Positions 56,716 to 64,000 of a DNA stretch of 64,000 bases are shown piece by piece. The DNA comes from Candidatus Brachybacter algidus (lineage in GTDB: Bacteria > Bacteroidota > Bacteroidia > Chitinophagales > Saprospiraceae): the NCBI GenBank assembly GCA_016711705.1, contig JADJSK010000002.1, forward strand, positions 186,001 through 250,000. Direction: 5' to 3'. The translations under genes were made by a program, and so were the position numbers. Numbering within the stretch: position 1 is the first letter of the stretch; every line of letters starts with the position of its first letter. The notes beneath the pieces were generated by a model. The model was given only the letters and a program-made list of their open reading frames with translations. It did no database searches and was not told where the DNA came from.

Positions 56716-57720
56716 TCAGACATTTACTTTCTGCGTAATAGGCTTCTTGGTAACTTTCTTAGACTTTTTCGCTGGGGTTTTAGGCAATATTCCCGTTGCT
56801 GTCGTCTTAAATTTCAAGATTTCTTCCTCAGAAACGTTGTCGAACAGTGCGTCTAGATTTAATGCATCATTAAATGAAAGGATTGCCTCAGCATTTTGAT
56901 TCAACTGCATATGGGCTTTGCCAAGACTAAAGGTGACAGCCCTTTTCCAATAATGGTTGGAGTTGCCTTTTTCAAAAGCTTTGGCTGCAAAAAGTTTCCA
57001 CTCGAAAACTGCTTTGTCATAGATACCCATATGGAAATAACACTTTCCTTTTAGTCTTCGACCTATCCAATGGATGTTCTGATGGGCAATAGCGTATTTA
57101 GTCAACCTTTCAAGCACAGGAAGGGCTTTTTCGTAATTTTCTTCCTTAATATATAATTTACCTTTCCAAAGGTAGGCTTCGCTTAGATATTTATCAAGAC
57201 TGATAGCTCTGTCAAATCGTTCAAGCGCCAACTTATCATTGCCTTGTTTTGAAGCAACTCTTCCTATAAGAGCATGGGCCATAGCATGTTGAGGATATTT
57301 CTCGACAATACCATTAAGTATCGCCATAGCTTTATCCAAATCATCCGCTGCATTGACCATATCATTAGCCTTATTGAATGCAGCCACAATACTTTTGTCG
57401 CTGGAAGGCTTGATAAGTTCGTGTTTAATTACTTTTCCGTCTATCATCATCCACATCTCAACACGGCCTGTGAGAGAATATTCAGCAAGATTTTTAAGTA
57501 AATGAACAGTATTTCTCCAATATTTATCAGATACAAGGTTATTAAAACGCTTGACGAAGAAAATCATTTTTTCATCATCAAAACATTCTTCAGTTTTATT
57601 GAAAACAACTTCATTTTTGTAATATACGTCTTTACGTTGCACATACAACTTAAAGGCTTTTTCATACGTATTTGCGTTTCCAAAGTCCAACCGACCTTGA
57701 ACAATAACTTTTGAGAACAT
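56716..57720 (-). CDS. TPR-repeat protein with N-terminal uncharacterised domain
   Basis: A 334-residue cytoplasmic protein with no signal peptide. The first 110 residues form an alpha/beta region (YVQRKDVYYKNEVVFNKTEECF) that I do not recognise. Four to five TPRs follow (AMAHALIGRVASKQGN, AYLWKGKLYIKEENYEKALPVL, AEAILSFNDALNLD), then a Lys-rich tail. TPRs imply protein binding, partner unknown. It is monocistronic. Confidence 0.82.
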   Translation of the reverse strand: MFSKVIVQGRLDFGNANTYEKAFKLYVQRKDVYYKNEVVFNKTEECFDDEKMIFFVKRFNNLVSDKYWRNTVHLLKNLAEYSLTGRVEMWMMIDGKVIKHELIKPSSDKSIVAAFNKANDMVNAADDLDKAMAILNGIVEKYPQHAMAHALIGRVASKQGNDKLALERFDRAISLDKYLSEAYLWKGKLYIKEENYEKALPVLERLTKYAIAHQNIHWIGRRLKGKCYFHMGIYDKAVFEWKLFAAKAFEKGNSNHYWKRAVTFSLGKAHMQLNQNAEAILSFNDALNLDALFDNVSEEEILKFKTTATGILPKTPAKKSKKVTKKPITQKVNV

Positions 57721-58076
57721 ATAAATTGATTAATTATAGTAGCATTTGCCCCGAGAAAAGAAACTTAATGTATAAAGTGCTAATGGACTACTCATGAGTT
57801 ACAAAGATATTGCAACCAAACGTCGAAACCAAGCAATTATAAACATATTATTTATTCATATATTAAATAATTGATATGTATTTGATAAATAAACAGAAGA
57901 ATTTATCTTTACTTTGATGTTAAGACGATTTAGCGCTGACTTTTAAATTTTTTATCGTTTTTAGAAATATAATATTCAATTCAAGTAGTAATCCAAGATG
58001 AGATTCATTTAGTTTTTTCAGCTGGTAACATTTGGATGTGATATTTATTGCATCTTTAAGCTAACATTAATCTAGC
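57721..58076. other. AT-rich divergent intergenic region
   Basis: It separates the TPR gene from the esterase/sigma-factor group. No gene, hairpin or repeat is convincing; promoters for both sides should lie here. Confidence 0.5.
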
Positions 58077-58895
58077 ATGATACTTAATAATCTTATGATG
58101 AAACAAATTATCTTGTCTTTTTGTTTTTTGTCGCTGTGGAATTTTGATCTTTTCTCACAACCATCTTTTCAACCAGAGACTATACAAAATAAAGATGGCA
58201 AAACGATTGTCTTTAGAAAGCTTGATCCTTCGAAATTGAAGAAAAAGAAAAAATATCCACTGGTCATTTTCCTTCATGGATCTGGAGAACGTGGAAGCGA
58301 TAACATAAAGCAACTTGTACACGGTTCAACAATGTTTTTAACAAAAAAAAACCGTAAAGATTATCCTGCTTTTGTCGTTTTTCCTCAATGTCCGGAAGAA
58401 TCGTATTGGGCAACCAGGAATAAATCAAAAGAAAGTAGTCAGATTAAATATGTTTTTGACTATTCGCTTCAGCCTTCCTTTGCACTAAATTCTGTTTTTG
58501 ATATCATAACATATTATAAAAAGATGTCTAATATAGATAGCAATAGAATCTATATAATGGGGCTGAGCATGGGAGGCATGGGCACCTTAGAGGCTATTAG
58601 CAGGCACCCTGAAATGTTCGCGGCTGCAATTCCCATATGCGGCGGTGGTGACCTTGGTTATGTAAGTAACTTTGCAACCAAAGTTCCGGTTTGGTTATTT
58701 CATGGAGCACAAGACGATGAAGTCTTCCCTAAATTTTCAAGGGATATGGTGGATAAGATTATTGCGAATGGTGGATTTCCTAAATATACAGAATTTCCTT
58801 ATGCCAATCACAACTCCTGGGACGCGACCTTTCAGACAAAAGATTTATTTAAATGGCTTTTTGAACAAAAAAGGGTGCAGCAAACAAATTATTAA
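58077..58895 (+). CDS. Exported alpha/beta hydrolase, carboxylesterase-like
   Basis: Up to 272 residues; the signal is clearer from the ATG at 58095 (MMKQIILSFCFLSLWN). The hydrolase core has FLHGSGERGSDN as oxyanion region, GLSMGGMGTLEA as nucleophile elbow, Asp in GAQDDEVFP and His in ANHNSWD, so the triad is complete. Such small esterases resemble feruloyl- or acetyl-esterases and dienelactone-type hydrolases. It is a plus-strand gene just before the ECF sigma operon. Confidence 0.88.
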   Translation: MILNNLMMKQIILSFCFLSLWNFDLFSQPSFQPETIQNKDGKTIVFRKLDPSKLKKKKKYPLVIFLHGSGERGSDNIKQLVHGSTMFLTKKNRKDYPAFVVFPQCPEESYWATRNKSKESSQIKYVFDYSLQPSFALNSVFDIITYYKKMSNIDSNRIYIMGLSMGGMGTLEAISRHPEMFAAAIPICGGGDLGYVSNFATKVPVWLFHGAQDDEVFPKFSRDMVDKIIANGGFPKYTEFPYANHNSWDATFQTKDLFKWLFEQKRVQQTNY

Positions 58896-58946
58896 TACAT
58901 TTGTATTGGTGCTTTTAATTTTAAATGGCCTATCTAACATCGTTTC

Positions 58947-59528
58947 ATGAGTTCTTTTGATGACCATGCTATCCTAATCAGCAGCTTGAAATCCAAGCAG
59001 GAAGCTGCCTTTGAATATCTGTACGACAGGTATTCAGCAGCACTATATGGTATAGTACTTAAGATTGTAACTGATGCAGATGAAGCAAGTGACGTGTTGC
59101 AGGATGCATTTATTAATATCAGCCTCAAGATAGATACATATGATGCAACTAAGGGATCCTTATTTACTTGGATATTAAATATAGCCAGAAATAAAGCTCT
59201 GGATGCTTTAAGAAAAAAGGAAAGGAAATATAAAATCCAACTTGACGATCAAATCGTAGGTACAATAGAATCGAAAGGGGCGACAAATAGTAATAGTCAA
59301 ACGGATACCATAGGGTTGAGGGAGATCGTTAGTAAATTGAAACCTGATCTGAGAGAAATGATTGAATTGCATTACTTTAATGGCTATACTCAACAGGAAA
59401 TAACGGATATGAAAGGAATACCTCTCGGCACTGTTAAGACCAAGATTCGAACAGCGATGCAATCTTTAAAAAAGTATTTGACATTAAATAATGAACATTC
59501 AAGAATACATAAACTCCGGAATAATTGA
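58947..59528 (+). CDS. ECF RNA polymerase sigma factor
   Basis: A 193-residue sigma-70-like protein. Region 2 (AAFEYLYDRYSAALYG, DVLQDAFINI, FTWILNIARNKALDALR) and region 4 (LREMIELHYFNGYTQQEIT, GTVKTKIRTAMQSLKK) are complete. Region 1 and 3 are absent, as expected for the ECF group. It overlaps the anti-sigma gene downstream by 38 bp, so expression is coupled and its activity is probably held by that protein. The regulon is unknown. Confidence 0.95.
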   Translation: MSSFDDHAILISSLKSKQEAAFEYLYDRYSAALYGIVLKIVTDADEASDVLQDAFINISLKIDTYDATKGSLFTWILNIARNKALDALRKKERKYKIQLDDQIVGTIESKGATNSNSQTDTIGLREIVSKLKPDLREMIELHYFNGYTQQEITDMKGIPLGTVKTKIRTAMQSLKKYLTLNNEHSRIHKLRNN

Positions 59529-60342
59529 GCAGTACGTGCTCGGAGATGTCTCTGCTCAGGAGCGGCAAGAGGTGGAGTGTATGAGCCACATATATCCTGA
59601 GATACAACAAGAACTATTCAGTCAGCAACAAGTAATTGAGAGATTGGCTATGGCTTTCCAGGTGGAACCGCCTGTTGACTTAAGGGCTAAGATTTTAGGC
59701 CGGTTAAAAGAGCAGAATAATTCAATTGAAACTGAAGCGCAGATAGTGGAGGTAATTCCTGATCCTATTGAAGATCAAGTAAAAGTAGTTGAACCCCGCA
59801 AAGACAATATCATAAAAATGTCCGAAGCGCCACCTAAGAGTAACTTCATTAAATACCTGGCAGCAGCCTCTGTGGTTTTTTGTATAGCCTTGGCTGGTCT
59901 TAATTTAAAAAATAGTAGTGATTATAAAGAAGAGCTTAATAAAATGAGCGTTTCTAATTCCGGCCTTGAAGATCAAATGCATACTATGACTCAGAAGATG
60001 ACTATCATGCAAGATCCAAGTTTCCAAAAGATAGCAATGCCGGGGATCAAAGAGAAAAGCCCAGAATCTGTTGCAACTGTATATTGGAACAAAAAGGAAT
60101 CTATAGTTTATCTGAATCCTAACAGCTTACCTAAACCTCAGGATGGCAAACAGTTCCAACTTTGGGCTATAAAGGATGGTGTTCCTATGGATATGGGAAT
60201 GTTACCAAATAACTTTGACAGCAACTCGTTCGTCAAAATGACCAATATTGATAATGCTCAAGCTTTCGCTATAACTATGGAAAAGGAAGGTGGAGTGCCT
60301 AGCCCCACAATGTCAGAAATGTACGTAATGGCAGCACTGTAG
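59491..60342 (+). CDS. Anti-sigma factor, RskA C-terminal type
   Basis: A 283-residue protein: N-terminal ASD-like helices (YVLGDVSAQERQEVECM), one membrane helix near 120 (LAAASVVFCIALAGLNL), and a C-terminal RskA-like domain (VYWNKKESIVYLNPN, FQLWAIKDGVPMDMG, FAITMEKEGGVPSPT). Its N-terminal part should bind the sigma factor in the cytoplasm while the C-terminus senses the periplasm. It overlaps the sigma gene by 38 bp. The signal is unknown. Confidence 0.92.
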   Translation: MNIQEYINSGIIEQYVLGDVSAQERQEVECMSHIYPEIQQELFSQQQVIERLAMAFQVEPPVDLRAKILGRLKEQNNSIETEAQIVEVIPDPIEDQVKVVEPRKDNIIKMSEAPPKSNFIKYLAAASVVFCIALAGLNLKNSSDYKEELNKMSVSNSGLEDQMHTMTQKMTIMQDPSFQKIAMPGIKEKSPESVATVYWNKKESIVYLNPNSLPKPQDGKQFQLWAIKDGVPMDMGMLPNNFDSNSFVKMTNIDNAQAFAITMEKEGGVPSPTMSEMYVMAAL

Positions 60343-60432
60343 TCTTGATCTTATTTCATCTTTAGTAACGATGCCAATGAAATCATCTAGTAGATTTGAA
60401 CAATCTACTACAAATTAACTTATGTTTGCAGC

Positions 60433-61701
60433 ATGGTTAATTATGAAAGATTTATCCTAGACAACGGTATGACAGTAATCCTGCACAAGGATTTATCCTC
60501 ACCAATGGTGGTAGTCAATATATTGTATAAGGTAGGATCCAAAAACGAAGACCAAAAACTTACAGGACTCGCACACCTATTCGAGCATCTTATGTTTACA
60601 GGAACAGAAACTGTTTCGGATTTTGATATTCCAATCCAACAAGCAGGTGGTGATAATAACGCCTTCACTTCTAATGATGTAACCAATTATTACAGCTATG
60701 CTCCTGCCAACAATCTTGCATTGCTTCTGTGGCTTGAAGCCGATAGAATGACAAAGCTTAGTCTAGAAGCGGAAGAGTTTAAAGTTCAGAAAAAAGTTGT
60801 TATCGAAGAATTTTATGAAACTTGCATTGATGAACCATATGGGGACATCTGGCATCATATTTGTAAGTTGGCATACAAAAAGCATCCATACAAATGGCCT
60901 GTTATAGGCAACAGACCTGCCGATATCAAAAGAGTTACACAACTAGATGCAAAGGATTTTTATTTAAGAAACTATCAACCATCTAATGCAATTCTCACAG
61001 TCACAGGCAACTTTTCAGAGGCTAAGGTCAGAAAAATGATCATTAACCAGTTTAATGAAATTCCCAATCAACCAATAGACCAGAAAATCATACCAAAAGA
61101 GCCAAAACAAAGGCAGCAAAGAAGGAAAATAATTTATGCTAAAGTAAGTGTCCCGGCTATTTATATAGCATTTCATATTCCTGCAAGAATAGACGAAGAG
61201 TTTTATGTATGTGATCTGCTTTCAGATATCTTAGCAAGTGGTAGATCTGCTAGATTGCATGAATCACTGGTTAAAAAGAAGAAATTATTCTCCTCTATTG
61301 ATGCTTACACGAATGGAACAAGTGAAGAAGGCCTTCTAGTTATAGATGGCAAAATATCAGAAGGTGTAAGTCCTGAGGAGGCAGAAGCTGCTATCTGGAC
61401 TGAAGTAGATGATCTGATGAACCATATTGTCGATCAGAGAGAACTGGATAAGATCATCAATAAAAGCATCTCTACTCTTACATTCTCAGAGTACTCTCTA
61501 ACCAATAAAGCGATGAACCTTGCATATTTTGAAAGTATCGGTGATATTTCACTTATAAATACAGAGTATGATATTTACCAAAATATTTCAGCGTCCTCAT
61601 TGCAAAGAGTGGCTAAGAAGATCTTTGATGTGAGGAATAGCTGCGTAATTTATTATTTAAAAAAGGAAGCTTCTCCTGAAAAACTAGTTGCTCTTGTCTA
61701 G
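60433..61701 (+). CDS. M16 (pitrilysin-like) zinc metallopeptidase
   Basis: A 422-residue M16B unit with zinc motif HLFEH near 48 and a downstream Glu (VVIEEFYETC). The C-terminal M16_C domain follows. There is no signal peptide, so it is probably cytoplasmic. M16B enzymes often pair with a second, inactive subunit gene, but none is next to it here. Its stop overlaps the start of RuvX. Confidence 0.93.
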   Translation: MVNYERFILDNGMTVILHKDLSSPMVVVNILYKVGSKNEDQKLTGLAHLFEHLMFTGTETVSDFDIPIQQAGGDNNAFTSNDVTNYYSYAPANNLALLLWLEADRMTKLSLEAEEFKVQKKVVIEEFYETCIDEPYGDIWHHICKLAYKKHPYKWPVIGNRPADIKRVTQLDAKDFYLRNYQPSNAILTVTGNFSEAKVRKMIINQFNEIPNQPIDQKIIPKEPKQRQQRRKIIYAKVSVPAIYIAFHIPARIDEEFYVCDLLSDILASGRSARLHESLVKKKKLFSSIDAYTNGTSEEGLLVIDGKISEGVSPEEAEAAIWTEVDDLMNHIVDQRELDKIINKSISTLTFSEYSLTNKAMNLAYFESIGDISLINTEYDIYQNISASSLQRVAKKIFDVRNSCVIYYLKKEASPEKLVALV

Positions 61702-62101
61702 AATAGTTGGAATAGATTATGGTACAAAACGAAGTGGTATAGCCGCGACTGATATATTGCAAATAGCAGTTCATGGCGTAGATACTGTGCCTACAGGAAC
61801 TTTGTGGGACTGGTTGGAAGCATATATTAAGAAAGAAGAGGTGGAGAAGATTGTGATCGGTCACCCAACACATGCTGATGGAAATGCCGTTTCATTTATG
61901 AATCAGATCATTGGCCTGGAACGAAAAATAAAAAAAACTTATCCACACATTGTTGTTGTATTGCATGATGAAGCCTTTAGTTCTGCGCGAGCTAAGCAAG
62001 TCATTTTGGCTTCCGGAGTTGGCCAGAAAAAAAGAAAAGACAAATCTTTAGTGGATAAAGTCGCAGCTATATTAATTTTGCAGGATTATCTGAGATACTA
62101 G
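61694..62101 (+). CDS. ruvX: Putative pre-16S rRNA nuclease YqgF/RuvX
   Basis: The start is the TTG at 61694, giving MSRIVGIDYGTKRSG; a TTG at 61688 is the alternative. About 136 residues. The RNase H-like fold has IDYGT, VIGHPTHADG and HDEAFSSARA. It matures 16S rRNA ends and may process Holliday junctions. The start overlaps the M16 stop, so the two are coupled. Its last codons form the first unit of a GATACTA repeat. Confidence 0.92.
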   Translation: MSRIVGIDYGTKRSGIAATDILQIAVHGVDTVPTGTLWDWLEAYIKKEEVEKIVIGHPTHADGNAVSFMNQIIGLERKIKKTYPHIVVVLHDEAFSSARAKQVILASGVGQKKRKDKSLVDKVAAILILQDYLRY

Positions 62102-62148
62102 ATACTAGATACTATAGGTGAGAAGGTGAAGAGGTGAAGAGGCGAGAA
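62094..62148. repeat. GATACTA then AGGTGA repeats after ruvX
   Basis: GATACTAGATACTAGATACTA begins inside the last codons of ruvX (stop TAG 62099-62101) and runs into GGTGAGAAGGTGAAGAGGTGA. Confidence 0.75.
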
Positions 62149-62236
62149 TGAAATCTATTGAAAGGAAATTGGCAGAAAGGCAATGCATTGCCCTGTAATT
62201 TTCAAATTTATAACAGGAATTAATTTTGATTAAAAT

Positions 62237-62794
62237 ATGATTTTACCAATATACGCATATGGTCAGCCGGTGTTAAAGAAGGAAGGAGTAGAAATTGATG
62301 CAGATTATCCGGAGTTGAACAAGTTGATAGACAATATGTATGAGACTATGTACAATGCCAATGGAGTTGGTTTGGCAGCTCAACAGATCGGTTTGAACAT
62401 TAAGTTGTTTATCATCGATACGGTTCAAGTAGAAAAAGAGGAAAGCAAGGGTAAGGGAATTAAGGAAGTGTTCATCAATGCGGAGATTATCGAGGAGGTT
62501 GGGGATATTTGGGCTTATGAGGAAGGCTGTCTATCCATTCCAGATATCCGGGGTGATGTGGAAAGATTACCTACTGTTAAGATAAGGTATCAGGATCAGT
62601 CTTTTAAGGAGTACGAAAAAACATTCGAGGGGATCAATGCGCGCGTCATCCAACATGAATACGATCACAACATGGGTGTTTTATTTACAGAGAAACTTGG
62701 TCCGGTCAAGAAACAGATGATCAAAAGAAGGCTGGAAGCAATTAAGAAAGGTAAGGTAAGTGCTGATTATAGGCTGAAGTTTGCAAAGTTTTGA
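62237..62794 (+). CDS. def: Peptide deformylase
   Basis: A 185-residue iron/zinc deformylase with the three family motifs: GVGLAAQQIG, EEGCLSIP with the metal Cys, and QHEYDH with the two metal His. It removes the formyl group from new protein N-termini in the cytoplasm. The length is normal. It is convergent with the RNase H gene, separated by a heptamer repeat. Confidence 0.97.
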   Translation: MILPIYAYGQPVLKKEGVEIDADYPELNKLIDNMYETMYNANGVGLAAQQIGLNIKLFIIDTVQVEKEESKGKGIKEVFINAEIIEEVGDIWAYEEGCLSIPDIRGDVERLPTVKIRYQDQSFKEYEKTFEGINARVIQHEYDHNMGVLFTEKLGPVKKQMIKRRLEAIKKGKVSADYRLKFAKF

Positions 62795-62799
62795 CAACA

Positions 62800-62843
62800 G
62801 ACACTAGATGTTAGACACTAGACACTAGACACTAACTTCTAGA
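62800..62843. repeat. GACACTA heptamer repeat between convergent genes
   Basis: Three perfect and two imperfect GACACTA units fill most of the 63 bp between the def and RNase H stop codons. Confidence 0.75.
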
Positions 62844-62857
62844 ATCTCACATCCGCC

Positions 62858-63547
62858 TCACTTCCTCCCAAAATCCGCCGGTATCTCTCCCCAGGACCTT
62901 GTCTCCCACTTGGCGATCGGGTTTTTAAATGAATTGGACTGTAACCATTTTTCTGCACGGTCGATGAGGTCGAAGATGATCTCGTTTCTGCCGGTAGGCT
63001 CCAGCTTTGTATTTGATTTACCTTTTTTGACCCAACCAATAGCGATTTTAGAATCAGAATAAATCAGCACATCTTCTTTTCCTTGTTTCTTCAATGCTGC
63101 CAATGCATGCACCAGCGCCAGAAATTCACCAATATTATTTGTTGCATCTTTGTAAGGTCCCTGATGAAAAATCTCTTGCTTATTGTGCGTATAGACACCC
63201 CTGTATTCCATCAAACCCGGATTGCCACTGCATGCCGCATCTACAGAAATGCTGTTTTTAACAATATTACTTTTTGAGACAATTGCGCCAGAACCCGATG
63301 AAGCTTTAGTCTTTGTGCCTTTGGTCGCATTGTACCCGGCATTGAAGGCCATAGTGGCTTCGGCTCTTGACGGAAAACTTTTATAAGAAGCATCTTCAAA
63401 CATTAAGACCTGCGCTTTGCATTCATCCCAGGTGTCGAAAATGCCGGTTTTACGACCTTTCCACACCACATAAAATTTAGGTTTCTTCTTTGCCAAGATC
63501 AAATTTTTTTTCAAAGTTAAGAATTTGATTTTAAATGATGCTGCCAT
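62858..63547 (-). CDS. Ribonuclease HI with N-terminal viroplasmin domain
   Basis: Up to 229 residues; the start at TTG 63496 (giving MAKKKPKF) is close to the usual family start. Residues 22-65 form a Caulimovirus viroplasmin-like RNA-binding domain (YVVWKGRKTGIFDTWDEC). The RNase H domain has Asp in SVDAACSGNPG, Glu in NIGEFLALVHAL and Asp in IYSDSKIAI. It removes RNA from RNA/DNA hybrids. It is convergent with def. Confidence 0.93.
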   Translation of the reverse strand: MAASFKIKFLTLKKNLILAKKKPKFYVVWKGRKTGIFDTWDECKAQVLMFEDASYKSFPSRAEATMAFNAGYNATKGTKTKASSGSGAIVSKSNIVKNSISVDAACSGNPGLMEYRGVYTHNKQEIFHQGPYKDATNNIGEFLALVHALAALKKQGKEDVLIYSDSKIAIGWVKKGKSNTKLEPTGRNEIIFDLIDRAEKWLQSNSFKNPIAKWETRSWGEIPADFGRK

Positions 63548-63775
63548 TAATTAATACGGGTTATTTAGAAATTGGCATAATGTATTAAATTATTAATATT
63601 CTTTTTTAATTAAGTCTTTCAAAAATTTTATTTATTAATAAATATATTTACCTTTATTTTGTTATTAGTTGAATCACCTATTCCACTACATGATTTTAAT
63701 TTTATATAAATATAACTTGGAGGGTGATCTATCTTCTTTGTTAATTTAATTCAATAACTATAAAATTTTTAAAAC

Positions 63776-64000
63776 ATGAAAAACAAAATTAAATTTCTTC
63801 TATTCTTATTCATTGCTACCGGGCTTATGACTTCGTGTAAGAAAGATGAAGAAAAAACTGTAACTGAAAAGATTACAGGTCCTAGTTGCTGGAAGATAGC
63901 AAAATATGAAGAAAAAGATGATTCCGGCAATTACAAAGATTATACTAATGATACTTATGATGCGTGTGAATTGGACGACTGTACAAAATTTAATAGCAAT
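63776..64000 (+). CDS. Lipoprotein gene, 5' part only
   Basis: 75 codons are visible before the window ends. The signal MKNKIKFLLFLFIATG ends at lipobox MTSC (Cys21), so the product is an outer-membrane or periplasmic lipoprotein. The mature start is rich in Lys and Glu, then has SCWKIAKYEEKDD and CELDDC, which suggests a lipocalin-like beta domain with a disulfide. The family cannot be set from this part. Confidence 0.8.
   Translation, partial: MKNKIKFLLFLFIATGLMTSCKKDEEKTVTEKITGPSCWKIAKYEEKDDSGNYKDYTNDTYDACELDDCTKFNSN

Overview
The window is AT-rich DNA from a member of the Bacteroidota, probably near the Saprospiria/Chitinophagia. This is inferred from gene content, not from a marker gene: two SusC/SusD pairs, type IX secretion (T9SS) sorting tails, many SPII lipoproteins, Bacteroidota domain families (DUF4907, triple-tyrosine regulators) and few recognisable Shine-Dalgarno sites. 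I see no rRNA, tRNA, CRISPR array or prophage. The first and last genes are cut by the window edges.

Layout. 1-300: 3' end of a PfkB sugar kinase. 0.7-7.0 kb, minus strand: small housekeeping and envelope genes (macro domain, DUF1801, GNAT, two alpha/beta hydrolases, lipocalin, LprI-like, thioredoxin). 7.1-7.8 kb: tandem repeats. 7.9-9.3 kb: serine beta-lactamase-like hydrolase with TPRs. 9.4-32 kb: a large polysaccharide utilisation locus (PUL). On the minus strand it holds a T9SS carbohydrate-binding protein, SusC/SusD pair 1, a surface lipoprotein, two GH16 laminarinase-like enzymes, SusC/SusD pair 2, two GH30 enzymes and a GH13 enzyme. The plus-strand regulator (propeller, Y_Y_Y, membrane segment, LuxR-type HTH) is divergent from it. 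GH16 plus GH30 suggests a laminarin-type beta-1,3/1,6-glucan. Two PUL genes carry one-base frameshifts in homopolymers.

A RAYT-type HUH transposase (11.1-11.6 kb) with three 64-66 bp perfect palindromes splits the PUL; one palindrome lies in frame inside the transposase gene. 32-44.5 kb is rich in noncoding repeats: a 250-bp duplication, a four-unit array with an 18-bp palindrome, and two MITE-like elements, one with a 10-bp target duplication. Between them lie DoxX, a solitary TonB-dependent receptor, a cupin, an NTPase/membrane-protein pair, DUF1456 and a DEAD-box-type helicase with a DEFD motif.

44.4-57.7 kb, minus strand: two L,D-transpeptidases, a Kelch/PKD T9SS protein coupled to DUF4907, a delta-60 repeat T9SS protein, two paralogous envelope proteins (one with an OmpA domain), glutaryl-CoA dehydrogenase and a TPR protein. 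58-62.8 kb, plus strand: an esterase, an ECF sigma/anti-sigma pair, an M16 peptidase, RuvX and peptide deformylase. The end holds a viroplasmin-RNase H protein and the start of a lipoprotein gene.

The strongest unusual signals are the palindromes around and inside the RAYT, the MITE family, the 272-290 bp palindrome array, heptamer repeats abutting gene ends, and a thrice-repeated 10-bp motif in the PUL control region.
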